64,000 nt of DNA from Anaerolineae bacterium (GTDB lineage: Bacteria; Chloroflexota; Anaerolineae; Aggregatilineales; UBA2796): positions 1 through 64,000 of the forward strand of contig JAHBVK010000016.1 of assembly GCA_019637555.1 (NCBI GenBank), read 5' to 3'. Positions 42,161-51,502 of the stretch are shown here, one piece after another. The notes under the pieces were generated by a model, which was not told the DNA's origin, made no database searches, and was given only the letters and a program-made list of their open reading frames with translations. Position numbers and translations under genes: made by a program. Within the stretch, counting starts at the first letter, position 1; each line of letters starts with the position of its first letter.

Positions 42161-44053
42161 ATGTCTGCATCCGGTATGGCTGCGCCTGCGGCTAACTCTG
42201 CCAACGAAGCGTTTTACAAACGTCGCTGGATAGCACTGCTGATCCTCAGCCTCAGCTTGACGCTGATCGTGATGGACAGCACCATTGTCAATATTGCCTT
42301 CCCCTCCATCCGCGCAACCTTTGGCGCTTCTTACGCTGATGCGGAATGGGTGAACTCGATTTACTCGCTGGTATTCGGCGCGGCGCTAATCACATGGGGC
42401 AAGCTCGGTGATCAGTATGGACGGCGCAACATCTTCATCCTCGGCGCAATTGTCTTTCTGCTCGGTTCGCTAGGATCGGGAATCGCCAGTTCGATCTCGA
42501 TGATGATCCTGTTCCGTGCGGTGCAGGGCATGGGCGGCGCGATGATGTCGCCTTCCACGCTGTCGATTGTCTCCGGTACGTTCAAAGGACGTGAGCGCGG
42601 AATCGCTTTTGGCATCTGGGGTGCAACTGCTGGCGTCGCAGCGGCACTCGGTCCGATCATCGGTGGTTGGCTGATCACCTACGGTGGCACGGCGGATTCG
42701 TGGCGACTAGCGTTCCTGATCAACGTGCCGATTGGTATCGTGGCGATCATCGGCAGCTTCTGGGCGATCCGCGAGTCACGCGATGAGTCGATCAAGCACC
42801 GGATTGACTGGATCGGCATCGTCTTAGCATCGCTGGCGTTAGGCGCGGTGGTGTTCGGCGCGATTGAAGGTCAGACTTATGGTTGGTGGGAAGCCAAAAA
42901 GGTCTTCACGCTCGGATCAATCACCTACCCGACCGTAGGAGCGGATGGCGTAATCCCGGCAGGTACGATGTCGTTCATCCCTTTCGTGTTCCTATTCGGC
43001 ATCATCATGTTCGCCCTATTCGTCATCGTTGAGTTGATGCAAGAGCGACGCGGCGGTGAGCCGCTGTTTGAATTTGGGCTGCTGCGCTATCCCAGTTTCC
43101 GCTACGGCTTAATGACGGTAGCAATTGTGGCACTGGGCGAATTCGGCGCAGTGCTGGCGCTCTCGATCTTCTTCCAGTTGGCAAAGGGGTTGAATGCCTT
43201 TGAGACGGGATTGACCTTCCTACCTTTCGCGCTAGCAGTAATCGTAGCTGCACCAGCGGCGGGCGTACTCTCCAGCCGCTTCGGGGCAAAGTGGGTCGTC
43301 ACGACGGGAATGGTCTGCGAAGCGATCTCCTTATTCTTGATCGCCAATCTGTTCGGGGTTGATACGCCGGTCTGGCAGCTTATGCTCGTATTCGTGCTCT
43401 ACGGCGTGGGCATCGGGCTGGCGATTGCTCAATTAGCAAACATCGTGCTCTCGGATGTACCGCGAGAGAAGGCAGGGGTGGCATCCGGCGCGAACAACAC
43501 ATTGCGTCAGCTTGGCGCGGCACTTGGCATCGCTATCATCGGCGCGGTGATGTTCGGTGGCTTCGCACAAGCTGCCAAACCGCTAATCTCCAACTCGACA
43601 GCATTCAAGGATTTCGCCACCCGCGTCGAGGCAAACCCTGCTATTTCCCGCGAGGCGAAGGTAATCGGGGCGCAGTTGGCGAACTTTGAGGGAACGGTTA
43701 AATCGTCAATCGAGAAGGGGCTGGACGACAACGAAGGGTTCGATAGCTCAACTGATCCGTTGGATGCGGCGCTGGCAAACATTCCGGCAGCAGCAAAAAC
43801 GGTGCTCAAGCTGACGCAAGGTGTCGATCTGGACAATCCTGATACGGTGGCGTTGATCAGAAAAGACCTCGCGCCGGATATCCAGATATTACAATCTGAT
43901 ATTCAGCGGGCGCTGGCGATCGGCTTCTCCAAAGGCGCGCATGACAGTGTAATCGTGGCGTCGGTCTTCGTGCTGCTTGGCGCGATTAGTTCGCTGGCAC
44001 TACCCCAGCGTAAAGGATCGCAGCCCGTCGAAGGTGCGGCGATGGCGCACTAA
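42161..44053 (+). CDS. MFS transporter, DHA2 (14-helix EmrB/QacA) family
   Basis: The 630-residue product (ATG 42161, eight bases after GGAGG) has about 14 membrane helices with the DHA2 signature: LIVMDSTIVNIAFPSI near the start, WGKLGDQYGRRNIF, and GGAMMSPSTLSIVSGTF. Such proteins use the proton gradient to expel drugs, dyes or bile-type compounds. An unusual loop of about 125 residues (from about 475, AAKPLISNSTAFKDF to GFSKGAHD) lies between the last two helices and is predicted to be soluble. No regulator lies next to it. Confidence 0.92.
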   Translation: MSASGMAAPAANSANEAFYKRRWIALLILSLSLTLIVMDSTIVNIAFPSIRATFGASYADAEWVNSIYSLVFGAALITWGKLGDQYGRRNIFILGAIVFLLGSLGSGIASSISMMILFRAVQGMGGAMMSPSTLSIVSGTFKGRERGIAFGIWGATAGVAAALGPIIGGWLITYGGTADSWRLAFLINVPIGIVAIIGSFWAIRESRDESIKHRIDWIGIVLASLALGAVVFGAIEGQTYGWWEAKKVFTLGSITYPTVGADGVIPAGTMSFIPFVFLFGIIMFALFVIVELMQERRGGEPLFEFGLLRYPSFRYGLMTVAIVALGEFGAVLALSIFFQLAKGLNAFETGLTFLPFALAVIVAAPAAGVLSSRFGAKWVVTTGMVCEAISLFLIANLFGVDTPVWQLMLVFVLYGVGIGLAIAQLANIVLSDVPREKAGVASGANNTLRQLGAALGIAIIGAVMFGGFAQAAKPLISNSTAFKDFATRVEANPAISREAKVIGAQLANFEGTVKSSIEKGLDDNEGFDSSTDPLDAALANIPAAAKTVLKLTQGVDLDNPDTVALIRKDLAPDIQILQSDIQRALAIGFSKGAHDSVIVASVFVLLGAISSLALPQRKGSQPVEGAAMAH

Positions 44054-44096
44054 GCTACCAAGCTTGATTAGGCTAGGTGCATAGCTGTATAAACGT

Positions 44097-44128
44097 CAGA
44101 GGGAGATTTAGTCTCCCTCTGTTGCTTT
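44097..44128 (+). terminator. Rho-independent terminator
   Basis: A perfect 10-bp stem (44097-44106 with 44112-44121), 5-base loop, is followed by TTGCTTTT. It ends the MFS gene. Confidence 0.85.
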
Positions 44129-44145
44129 TGGCTGAAAAGCAGATG

Positions 44146-44802
44146 TTATTGGGCAGGTGTCGCTTCCACCGTCGCTTCAACTTCGGCTGGTGGCGCTGCA
44201 TCGGGCGTAGAGTCAACGTCTGCGCTTGCGTCAGCAGTACCTTCTACTGAGGCTGTTGGCTCTACTTCTCCGGTTGGCTCAATACCCGGCTCAACTGTAG
44301 CGTTGATCTCTGTGGAGGGCACCGGTGGCTGTCCAGCAATGTTCCATGTCACATACATGGCGATGCCCAGCACGGCGGTGACTAACCACAAGCCGAGCGT
44401 CAAACGCATCCACGGTTTGATCGGCTCGAAGCGCAGTACGCGGGGCAGCGATGGTTCCAACCACATGCGGAGCACCAACACAGTAGCGATGATCTGCGCC
44501 AAGCCACCCGTGATCCCGTGTAATACAGGAATGAGGAAAGGTAGCCGATTCAGTTCACGGGGAACGTTGGGCGCAACGGCGTTGCGGTAGGTCACTAGCA
44601 TCAATAGGATGATAATGATCCAGTTGATGATAGTGATTGCCGTCATGGTGAATTTGTGGTGCGGCACGAACAAATGCCGCCGAGCGAAGGAGAAGCCGAC
44701 GAGCATGGCTGGCACCAGCATAAAGATGTACAGCAGCAGTGCCAGATCGGAGGCGAGATACGCGCCGGTTCCTAGAATCCCCGCTTGTTGAGTGAGATCC
44801 AT
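44146..44802 (-). CDS. DUF420-like four-helix membrane protein with Pro/Glu-rich tail
   Basis: The 218-residue product (ATG 44802; 44826 would add eight residues) has four membrane helices in residues 1-150, with HHKFTMTAITIINWIIIILLM and a second His near PVLHGITGG; this matches DUF420-type proteins, whose role is unknown though some are linked to cytochrome assembly. The last 65 residues are low-complexity (Glu, Thr, Ala, Pro). Confidence 0.65.
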   Translation of the reverse strand: MDLTQQAGILGTGAYLASDLALLLYIFMLVPAMLVGFSFARRHLFVPHHKFTMTAITIINWIIIILLMLVTYRNAVAPNVPRELNRLPFLIPVLHGITGGLAQIIATVLVLRMWLEPSLPRVLRFEPIKPWMRLTLGLWLVTAVLGIAMYVTWNIAGQPPVPSTEINATVEPGIEPTGEVEPTASVEGTADASADVDSTPDAAPPAEVEATVEATPAQ

Positions 44803-44895
44803 GATAATGACTGCCTTTCGCTTCAAAAGTAGACGCGAGACGCACGCCCAATTCTAAGCTAAACGTGAATGCTGGCAAGCAGCAGGGAACATATC

Positions 44896-44989
44896 CCAAG
44901 TAACTGAGTGCCCTAAGAGCCGCATACAAGGTGCTGGAGTGCTGTAATATTCAGCCGTAAAGTTAGAAGTTACTTGGCACTTAGGGCAC
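44896..44989. repeat. Crossing inverted repeats (pseudoknot topology) between divergent genes
   Basis: Two 10-bp arms are repeated as perfect inverted complements in crossed order. Arm A (44896-44905, CCAAGTAACT) pairs with 44968-44977, and arm B (44908-44917, GTGCCCTAAG) pairs with 44980-44989. Each pair of arms is two bases apart. The order A, B, A', B' can only fold as an H-type pseudoknot, or it is a composite protein-binding site. GGCAC half-sites recur at 44976 and about 45001. Confidence 0.6.
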
Positions 44990-45051
44990 CTGAGCATTCT
45001 GGCACTTTTCCCCTACGCTTGGCAGGCAACTACCATCGCTTTTAGGTCTGG

Positions 45052-45060
45052 TGCTACAAT
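45052..45060 (+). promoter_or_regulatory. Possible extended -10 of the exported SH3 gene
   Basis: TGC followed by TACAAT (45055-45060) lies 35 bases before ATG 45096. No -35 is evident. The crossing repeats lie just upstream. Confidence 0.4.
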
Positions 45061-45095
45061 AGCGCGTTCATGTTTGCTAGAAAGGACGAATGCTT

Positions 45096-45803
45096 ATGAT
45101 TACGTTGGTGAAGCGGGGAATCAGATTTATCAGTCTAGCGGTGTTGATCACATCGCTGATCGTGATGGCAGCGCCTGCTAAGGCAGAGATCAGCAAGCTG
45201 ACGCTGAATCGGCGTTCCTGCGCTGGCGTAACGGCATTCGTGGTATACGATGGCTACGTAGAAGGCGCAGCGCCTTACTATGTTGCCTTTGCAGCAGACG
45301 TGAACGCCAATGGTATTTTTGGCGAGGCAGGTGAATCGCTGGTGTATTCGCGCATACTGGGAAATTTAGGCAGTGCAGCACCAGTCTCGGGGCGGATGAC
45401 CTTCACGGCGCAAGCAGAAGGAACAGTGATTTCCGTAATTGCCTATGTGGTAGACAGTGCAGGTAAGTCGCTTTCCGAGCAGTTAGGTCCGATCAGCTAT
45501 ACCTGCACCTTCAAACCGGCGCTCGATTCGCTGCCAGCGACTGGCAGCAGCACCGTGAGCAGCTCCGCCGTTACCGCGGTGGTTACCTCCGCTGCTGTGA
45601 CCGTTTACAGCGAACCAACGGTGAAATCGACGGTGGTAGGCGGCATCGGTAAGGGGCAGCGCGTGACCGTCTATGCCCTGAACGTGCGCGGCGATTGGGC
45701 ACAGGTTCAGTACAGCGGTGGTACTGGCTGGATTTTGTGGCGTGGTAATGCCTTCCTGTATGGTCCACGTCAGAACCTACCGCGCCTAGCAAACGCAGAA
45801 TAG
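45096..45803 (+). CDS. Exported protein with C-terminal SH3 domain
   Basis: The 235-residue product has a signal peptide (about 1-30, ending near APAKAE), a beta-rich Cys-containing module (Cys in RRSCAGV and in SYTCTFK, likely disulfide) and a C-terminal bacterial SH3 domain (about 165-230: VTVYSEPTVKSTVVGGIGKGQRVTVY... WAQVQYSGGTGWI). The module resembles that of the protein at 476-1072. AAAGGA lies nine bases before ATG 45096; an in-frame ATG 45090 is closer to it than usual. Probably binds the cell wall or another surface polymer. Confidence 0.82.
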   Translation: MITLVKRGIRFISLAVLITSLIVMAAPAKAEISKLTLNRRSCAGVTAFVVYDGYVEGAAPYYVAFAADVNANGIFGEAGESLVYSRILGNLGSAAPVSGRMTFTAQAEGTVISVIAYVVDSAGKSLSEQLGPISYTCTFKPALDSLPATGSSTVSSSAVTAVVTSAAVTVYSEPTVKSTVVGGIGKGQRVTVYALNVRGDWAQVQYSGGTGWILWRGNAFLYGPRQNLPRLANAE

Positions 45804-45825
45804 TTTGATTCTCTAACACAAAACG

Positions 45826-45878
45826 CATCCCATTTTCTGCCATTTTTTTAATGGCGAAAATGGCAAAAAAATGGGATG
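45826..45878. terminator. Long imperfect hairpin, probable terminator
   Basis: An inverted repeat with about 20-base arms (45826-45846 with 45856-45878; one mismatch and one bulge) lies after the SH3-protein stop. Its inner part has runs of T and A, so transcripts from the left could stop here. The rest of the 327-base gap to 46131 shows no ORF or clear promoter. Confidence 0.55.
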
Positions 45879-46130
45879 TGGTAGGCGATAATTAGGAAAG
45901 CGTTTCAAACCTACTAACGCGGGTATTTGTGCTGCATGTAGCAAGCGGAGTGATCAACGGTTATCACGTTAAGATAGGTCTTAGGCACTATTTGGGTGAT
46001 ACTCTGTGGTGATTGAATACTCCTCTCTGCTGTAAAAGCGACGGCGCTGTTCAGCGGATCGGGGTGGCGAAGCCGGAGCAAGAGGACGCATTCTTGCCCG
46101 ATAGTGAGCGAGCAGCGCACGGCGCATCCC

Positions 46131-48692
46131 ATGATCAATCTCTATGACATTTTAGAGGCGGCAGATGGTCAGCTTTTTGGTGAGCCAGCCGCCGAGATTT
46201 TCACCGATTTCTGCTACGACTCGCGGCGGGTGCAAGCGGGCGAATTGTTCGTCGCCCTGAAGACCGAACGCGGTGATGGTCATCAGTATATGCGCGAGGC
46301 GGTGGAAGGTGGTGCGCTAGGCATCATGTGCCACCATCCGCCAGAGTTCGACACCACTGGCATCACCGTCGTGGTGATGCGCGACGTGGAACGGGCACTG
46401 CTCAACTGGGCGCGGATCATCCTCAAGAAGTTCGGTACCACCGTGATCGCGGTGACGGGCGGCGCGGGCAAATCGACCACCAAAGAGGCAATTGCCGCTG
46501 TACTTGGTACGCGCTATCAGGTCTACAAAAGTCCTGCCAGTTTCAACGGCAGACTCGGTTTACCCATCGCTCTGGGCAGATTGACCGCCGATGATAAATT
46601 AGCTGTATTAGAGTTCGGCGCGGATCACTTTGGCGAGATGAGCGAACTGGTGGAGGTGACGCACCCGCTGGTCGGTGTGGTCACTAACATCAACCAAGCG
46701 TACACGGATCGCTTCGGGGCGATGGAGAACGTGACCGCCGAGCATGCGGTATTGATCGAAAGTCTGCCCACCTCCGGCTTGGCGGTGCTCAATTACGATG
46801 ATGATCGCGTTCGCAGCATGACACCGCTGACCAGAGCACCGATTCTGACCGTTGGTGTCGATCTGACTGGCTCTACCTTTGGCGCGGATTTCCTTGCCTA
46901 CAACATTCTGGTCGCACGCGACAAAACTGGCTTCGATCTCGTAAATCAACGGGATCGTTTTTTCGGTAAATGGATTCCCCTGCTAGGTGTGCATCAGGTC
47001 TACAATGCGTTGGCGGCGATTGCCGTGGGATCTGCGTTCGATGTCAGTATCGAAGATGGCTTAAAAGCGCTGACCGATCTCGGTCCGCTGCCGGGGCGGA
47101 TGCGTCCGCTGAATGGGCGGGGGCGCTGTCTGATGATCGATGACAGCCACAACGCTACGCCTGAAAGCACGCTGGCAGCACTGGATTGGTTGAATGCGGT
47201 ACGCCTGCCAGAAGGGCGCGGACGTTCGATCTTTGTGTTCGGAGATATTGATGAGCTTGGCGGGCAGGAATTAACCGTCCACCGCGAGATCGGAAAACGC
47301 GCCTCTGAAGTTGCGGATGTTCTGGTGACTACTGGAGAACTGGCGGCGGTAGCAGCACGGGCGGCATTGGATAACGGCATGCCGCGCGAAAACATTCATA
47401 TCACCTTTAGCGCACAGGATGCTGCCCATGTGATCGGGGACTCGCTCGACGTGGATGATCTGGTGCTGGTCAAAGGCGGCGTCGGTGCACGAATGGAGTT
47501 CGTGACTCGACTGCTGCTAGCCAAAGAGAAAGATGCCGCGCTGCTGCCCCGAGCCGAATCCGCCTATAAGCAAGTGTGGATTAACCGTCCGACGCGCCCC
47601 ACATGGATCGAGGTGGATAAATCGGCTATCGCTCACAATACGCAGCAGATCAAAAAGATTGTCGGTGCGGATGTGGCGGTAATGGCGGTAGTCAAGGCGA
47701 ACGCTTACGGTCATGGTGCCCTAGCGGTGAGTACGACGGCGCTGTTAAATGGTGCACAATATCTGGGTGTGGCAACGGTAACGGAAGCTGCTGAACTGCG
47801 GGACGCTGGCATTGAAGCGCCGATCTTGTGTCTGGGTTATACGCCAGCGTGGGCAGCACGTCAAGCGATCTACCACCGGCTGACAGTGACTGTTTACGAT
47901 CTGGATATGGCGCGGAGTTTCAATCGCGCAGCGAGAGAAATGAACTCGACGCTGCGCGTTCACATCAAGATCGATACGGGTATGGCGCGGTTGGGCTTGC
48001 TGCCGGACCAAGTGATCGGCTTCTTTCGCGGCATCGCCGGATTGCAAAATCTGGAAGTAGAAGGCTTATACACCCACTTTTCCGCCGCCGAAAGCGACCC
48101 TGAGTACACCCGCGAACAACTGCGCGTGTTCAACGATCTGCTGAAAATGCTGCGCGCGTCGGGGATCGATTTCCGCTATGTTCACGCGGCGAACAGTGCC
48201 GCGGCGCTCAATTTTCCAGAAGCGCGTTTGAATATGGTGCGGGTAGGCGGTGAATTATACGGCATTGCCGCTGATGAAGAGATGCCACTGCCCGGTGATC
48301 TGCGCCCTGCCATGACATGGAAAACATCTATCGCGCAGGTAAAACTTTATCCGGCTGGTACGTTCGTTGGTTATGGTAAAACCTACATCACCAAGAAACA
48401 GGAACGAATCGCGGTTATTCCAGTGGGTTATGCGGATGGCTTCCGCCGTGCACCGGAGAATTGGGGCGAAGTTCTGGTTAAAGGTCAGCGTGCGCCGATC
48501 GTCGGTAGGGTGAGCATGGATATGACCATGATCGATGTGACGGCGATCCGCGATGTGGGCATCGGTGACGAGGTAGTGCTGATCGGTAAGCAGGGGACAG
48601 ATCAGATTACGGCGGCGGAAGTAGCACAGCGTCTGGGCACGATTCCCTATGAAGTGGTCAGCACAATTCTGGCGCGCGTACCCAGAGTGTAA
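46131..48692 (+). CDS. MurF-alanine racemase fusion
   Basis: The 853-residue product has MurF (1-470) and alanine racemase (about 488-853). MurF shows the P-loop GGAGKSTT (110-117), SHNATPESTLAALDWL and the ATP-handling GDIDELGGQE. The racemase has the PLP Lys522 in AVVKANAYGHGA, VRVGGELYGI and IPVGYADGFRRAP with the second catalytic Tyr. MurF adds D-Ala-D-Ala to the UDP-MurNAc-tripeptide, and the racemase supplies D-Ala, so the fusion links two steps of peptidoglycan precursor synthesis. The same fusion is known in Bacteroidetes. ATG 46131 is used; a GTG at 46104 is an alternative start. Neither has a clear ribosome site. Confidence 0.92.
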   Translation: MINLYDILEAADGQLFGEPAAEIFTDFCYDSRRVQAGELFVALKTERGDGHQYMREAVEGGALGIMCHHPPEFDTTGITVVVMRDVERALLNWARIILKKFGTTVIAVTGGAGKSTTKEAIAAVLGTRYQVYKSPASFNGRLGLPIALGRLTADDKLAVLEFGADHFGEMSELVEVTHPLVGVVTNINQAYTDRFGAMENVTAEHAVLIESLPTSGLAVLNYDDDRVRSMTPLTRAPILTVGVDLTGSTFGADFLAYNILVARDKTGFDLVNQRDRFFGKWIPLLGVHQVYNALAAIAVGSAFDVSIEDGLKALTDLGPLPGRMRPLNGRGRCLMIDDSHNATPESTLAALDWLNAVRLPEGRGRSIFVFGDIDELGGQELTVHREIGKRASEVADVLVTTGELAAVAARAALDNGMPRENIHITFSAQDAAHVIGDSLDVDDLVLVKGGVGARMEFVTRLLLAKEKDAALLPRAESAYKQVWINRPTRPTWIEVDKSAIAHNTQQIKKIVGADVAVMAVVKANAYGHGALAVSTTALLNGAQYLGVATVTEAAELRDAGIEAPILCLGYTPAWAARQAIYHRLTVTVYDLDMARSFNRAAREMNSTLRVHIKIDTGMARLGLLPDQVIGFFRGIAGLQNLEVEGLYTHFSAAESDPEYTREQLRVFNDLLKMLRASGIDFRYVHAANSAAALNFPEARLNMVRVGGELYGIAADEEMPLPGDLRPAMTWKTSIAQVKLYPAGTFVGYGKTYITKKQERIAVIPVGYADGFRRAPENWGEVLVKGQRAPIVGRVSMDMTMIDVTAIRDVGIGDEVVLIGKQGTDQITAAEVAQRLGTIPYEVVSTILARVPRV

Positions 48693-48861
48693 TCAACGCC
48701 CCTGCGGATATCCGGATTGGCAATAATCCGACAATTCTATTACGACTTAGTTACGCTCAAACTTGGTATGCTGAAGATACTGATGAGTCTGGCAGCGCTA
48801 GTTCTTGAAAGCGCTGCTGCTACGCCTTAGATCGCGTCCATGAGATTGAGGTGACGAATAG

Positions 48862-50109
48862 ATGAGCAGTCCCGCGCGTCCATACGTCCTATACATTGAA
48901 GATGATCCGCTGTCACGGCGGTTGGTCAGCAAGGTACTTGCCAATGAGTTCGAGGTAGCTACCGCCGCGACCGGGCTGGAAGGCTTGTCGCTGGCACAGC
49001 GCCGCCGTCCCGATCTGGTACTGACCGACCTAAACCTACCTGATTTGAACGGCGAGTACATCGCTGCACGCTTGCAAACTCTGATCGAGCCTGCCGTACC
49101 AGTCGTTGCCGTTACCGCCCAGACGACTGGCGATTATGTACAGCGATCCCTCGCTGCTGGCTGCGTGGGCTTCGTCAGCAAGCCCATTGACATCTCCAGC
49201 TTTCCAGACACGGTTCGCGCCTATCTCAGTGGTCACAAGGTAGATAAGCTAAGTTCGGCAGATGCGCCGTCAGCAGTTCATGCGTTGATGCTGGATATGG
49301 CGCAGAAGCTGGAAGGTTCTGCACGACGAGTTCAAGAAGATCACGTGGAACTGCGGCAGCTTGAGCGCACCAAAAACACCTTCCTCACGCAAGTGGCGCA
49401 CGAATTACGCACACCGCTTACCGTCCTCTCCGGTTATATTCAGATGTTGCAAACCCGACTACACGAAGCCACAGAGATCGGTGAGCGCTATCCCGACATG
49501 CTGGAGCTAGGCGACCAGAGCGCCGACGGGATCAAGCGATTGCATCGCCTGATGAACGAGATCGTGGTGATGGCGCGACTCTCTACCAATCAGTTGGATA
49601 CTGAGAAATCGATCATCCGTCCCGCGCACATTGCCCAAGACGTGATCGAAGAGTTTAGTGAACCCGCCAGCAACCGGAACATCAATTTGATGCTCCACGC
49701 GCAGGATATGGATGCCGTATTCCTAGGTGATCCGACCCTACTGCCGATGTTGTTCAGCAATCTGGTCAGCAATGCCCTTAAGTTTACGCCGGATGGTGGC
49801 ACGGTGGCGGTGCAGATCGATTCCTTCCCCGAAGCGTTGTACATCTCGGTGCGCGATACGGGCGTGGGCATCGCGGCGGAATCGCTGCCGCTGTTGTTCA
49901 AACCTTTTTACAGTGGCATTGATGTAAGTCGCGGGCGTACCAGCAAAACAGATTTCATGGGCATGGGGATGGGGCTTGGCTTAACGCTGATCGCACGAAT
50001 TGTAGAAGCGCATAAGGGCAAAGTGTGGGCGGAAAGTCCGGGCTACGATGAGCAGAAGTTCCCCGGTAGTACCTTTCATGTGCTGCTGCCTGTCGAGGTG
50101 GAGGCATGA
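48862..50109 (+). CDS. Response regulator-histidine kinase hybrid (REC-HisKA-HATPase)
   Basis: The 415-residue product has an N-terminal receiver (Asp56 in LVLTDLNLPD, Lys107 in FVSKPID), a HisKA domain with His180 (QVAHELRTPLTVLSGY) and an HATPase_c domain (N box LFSNLVSNALKFT, VRDTGVGIA, GMGMGLGLTLI). It has no membrane helix, so it is cytoplasmic. Receiver-first hybrids usually accept phosphate from another kinase and pass it on. GAGGTG lies eight bases before the ATG. Confidence 0.92.
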   Translation: MSSPARPYVLYIEDDPLSRRLVSKVLANEFEVATAATGLEGLSLAQRRRPDLVLTDLNLPDLNGEYIAARLQTLIEPAVPVVAVTAQTTGDYVQRSLAAGCVGFVSKPIDISSFPDTVRAYLSGHKVDKLSSADAPSAVHALMLDMAQKLEGSARRVQEDHVELRQLERTKNTFLTQVAHELRTPLTVLSGYIQMLQTRLHEATEIGERYPDMLELGDQSADGIKRLHRLMNEIVVMARLSTNQLDTEKSIIRPAHIAQDVIEEFSEPASNRNINLMLHAQDMDAVFLGDPTLLPMLFSNLVSNALKFTPDGGTVAVQIDSFPEALYISVRDTGVGIAAESLPLLFKPFYSGIDVSRGRTSKTDFMGMGMGLGLTLIARIVEAHKGKVWAESPGYDEQKFPGSTFHVLLPVEVEA

Positions 50110-50163
50110 TTTTGCCTCGAGAGGTGTCAATTTAAGGAGAGAGGTGAAGTAGGTAGATCGGTT

Positions 50164-50210
50164 CCCGACAATGAATTGCCGGGCTGAACAAACAAAGTCC
50201 CTGCGGGACT
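50164..50210. repeat. Paired extragenic palindromes (REP-like)
   Basis: Two small palindromes lie side by side: a 9-bp imperfect stem (CCCGACAAT with ATTGCCGGG, 50164-50183) and a 6-bp stem (AGTCCC with GGGACT, 50196-50210, loop TGC). This arrangement looks like an interspersed REP-like unit. No second copy is in the window. Confidence 0.45.
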
Positions 50211-50272
50211 ACAGCATTGTGGGCTGATCTGCTTAAGTTGACAGAATACTAGAGGTATGCATTAACCTCTAA

Positions 50273-50307
50273 CCCCTCTCCCAAGCTGTACATGGACTGG
50301 AGAGGGG
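50273..50307. terminator. Possible bidirectional hairpin between convergent genes
   Basis: A 9-bp stem (50273-50281 with 50299-50307) with a 17-base loop lies between the REC-kinase and serine-hydrolase genes. A small palindrome AGAGGT/ACCTCT (50251-50270) is adjacent. No strong T-run. Confidence 0.4.
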
Positions 50308-50334
50308 AAACAGAGAGGCGCACAGGCGCCGGGA

Positions 50335-51414
50335 TCAGCCCATGATGATGCTCAGGAAGTCGGCGTCGCTCCAACCACTGTCGTTACGCCCGAAGCGTAG
50401 GACAACCAGATTTCTTTCAGGAATGATGTACATGCGCTGCTGACCTTCGCCTGCGAAGATAACGAATGTTGGTTCGGTCTCGCCCAAGGTGACGCCATCA
50501 ACGCTTTGATTGGGCGCGATGAGCTGGGTCGCCATCACTTCCAGCGGAATCCATTCTTTGAGATTATATTCCACCCACATCGACATGGCGTAATAGGGAT
50601 TTGCGGCAGTGCCAACGAAGCACTGACGGATCGATTCTTCCGGCACGATTTGTTCGCCTTCCCACATGCCGCGTTGTAAGATGAACTGACCGTACTTGAT
50701 CCATTCACGTGCCGTCAGTAAACCACCAGCCGCCAGATTAGGCAGATCGAGCGAATCGCGGCGGATGTCGAATCCTTTGATCTCCAACGGATCGAAGATG
50801 CGGCGCTGTAGGTAGGCGATCACATCGGCGTCGCCCGTGTCGGCGGCTTCCAGTTTACGATTCATCACTGTGGCGAAGGCGTAATAGTTAGCTGGAGCAT
50901 ACTGGAAGTATTCGCCGGGAGGAAAGGTCAGCGGCAGCAGTAGTGTGACTTTTAGCCGATCCTTCGCCTGTCCGAGAATCCCCTGATCGTTGGGCAGTCC
51001 ACTAGTTTGTGTCAGCAGTTGGTAGACGGTCATATCCTCGTAGGGAAATTTGGTGACACCCTGCCATTCCGTCAAGGTATCGGCAACCTTCTCGTCCAGC
51101 GAGATCAAGCCATCTTCTACGGCAGCGGCAGCGATGGCGCAAGAGAAAGACTTGGTGCCGCTTGCCAGCAAGTGCGGTTCACGGCGTGAATAGCCGTTCT
51201 GGTAATCCTCGTAGACGATCTCGCCATCTTGCAGGATTAACACGGCATCGCCATTGTGGTAGCTGCTGTAGCTGGCGGCAAGCTGATAGTTTTCCGTAGG
51301 ATCGCTCTGCGCCTGCGGGTGAAGATTGATCGAACCCGCAGACAGCGCCAATACGATCAGCAGCGCAAGGGTCAATCGGCGGACATGCTTGCTCTGTTTG
51401 GCTGTGAAAAGCAT
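50335..51414 (-). CDS. Exported beta-lactamase-family serine hydrolase
   Basis: The 359-residue product has a signal peptide (1-34) and a penicillin-binding/esterase fold. The SxxK motif is SGTK (Ser85-Lys88, in LLASGTKSFSCAIAA). The second motif, usually YxN, reads YAPAN (Tyr172), so the Asn is displaced by Pro. C-terminal motif KTG is not obvious. It resembles class C beta-lactamase/6-aminohexanoate-hydrolase type enzymes rather than a true beta-lactamase. Confidence 0.82.
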   Translation of the reverse strand: MLFTAKQSKHVRRLTLALLIVLALSAGSINLHPQAQSDPTENYQLAASYSSYHNGDAVLILQDGEIVYEDYQNGYSRREPHLLASGTKSFSCAIAAAAVEDGLISLDEKVADTLTEWQGVTKFPYEDMTVYQLLTQTSGLPNDQGILGQAKDRLKVTLLLPLTFPPGEYFQYAPANYYAFATVMNRKLEAADTGDADVIAYLQRRIFDPLEIKGFDIRRDSLDLPNLAAGGLLTAREWIKYGQFILQRGMWEGEQIVPEESIRQCFVGTAANPYYAMSMWVEYNLKEWIPLEVMATQLIAPNQSVDGVTLGETEPTFVIFAGEGQQRMYIIPERNLVVLRFGRNDSGWSDADFLSIIMG

Positions 51415-51502
51415 CGTCGGAAGCTCCCGATATGGCTAAATTGTTGATGTGGAGGAAGCGGGACGGGTTAAATACCCGCCCCTAACTGTATTATTCGTAA
51501 GT

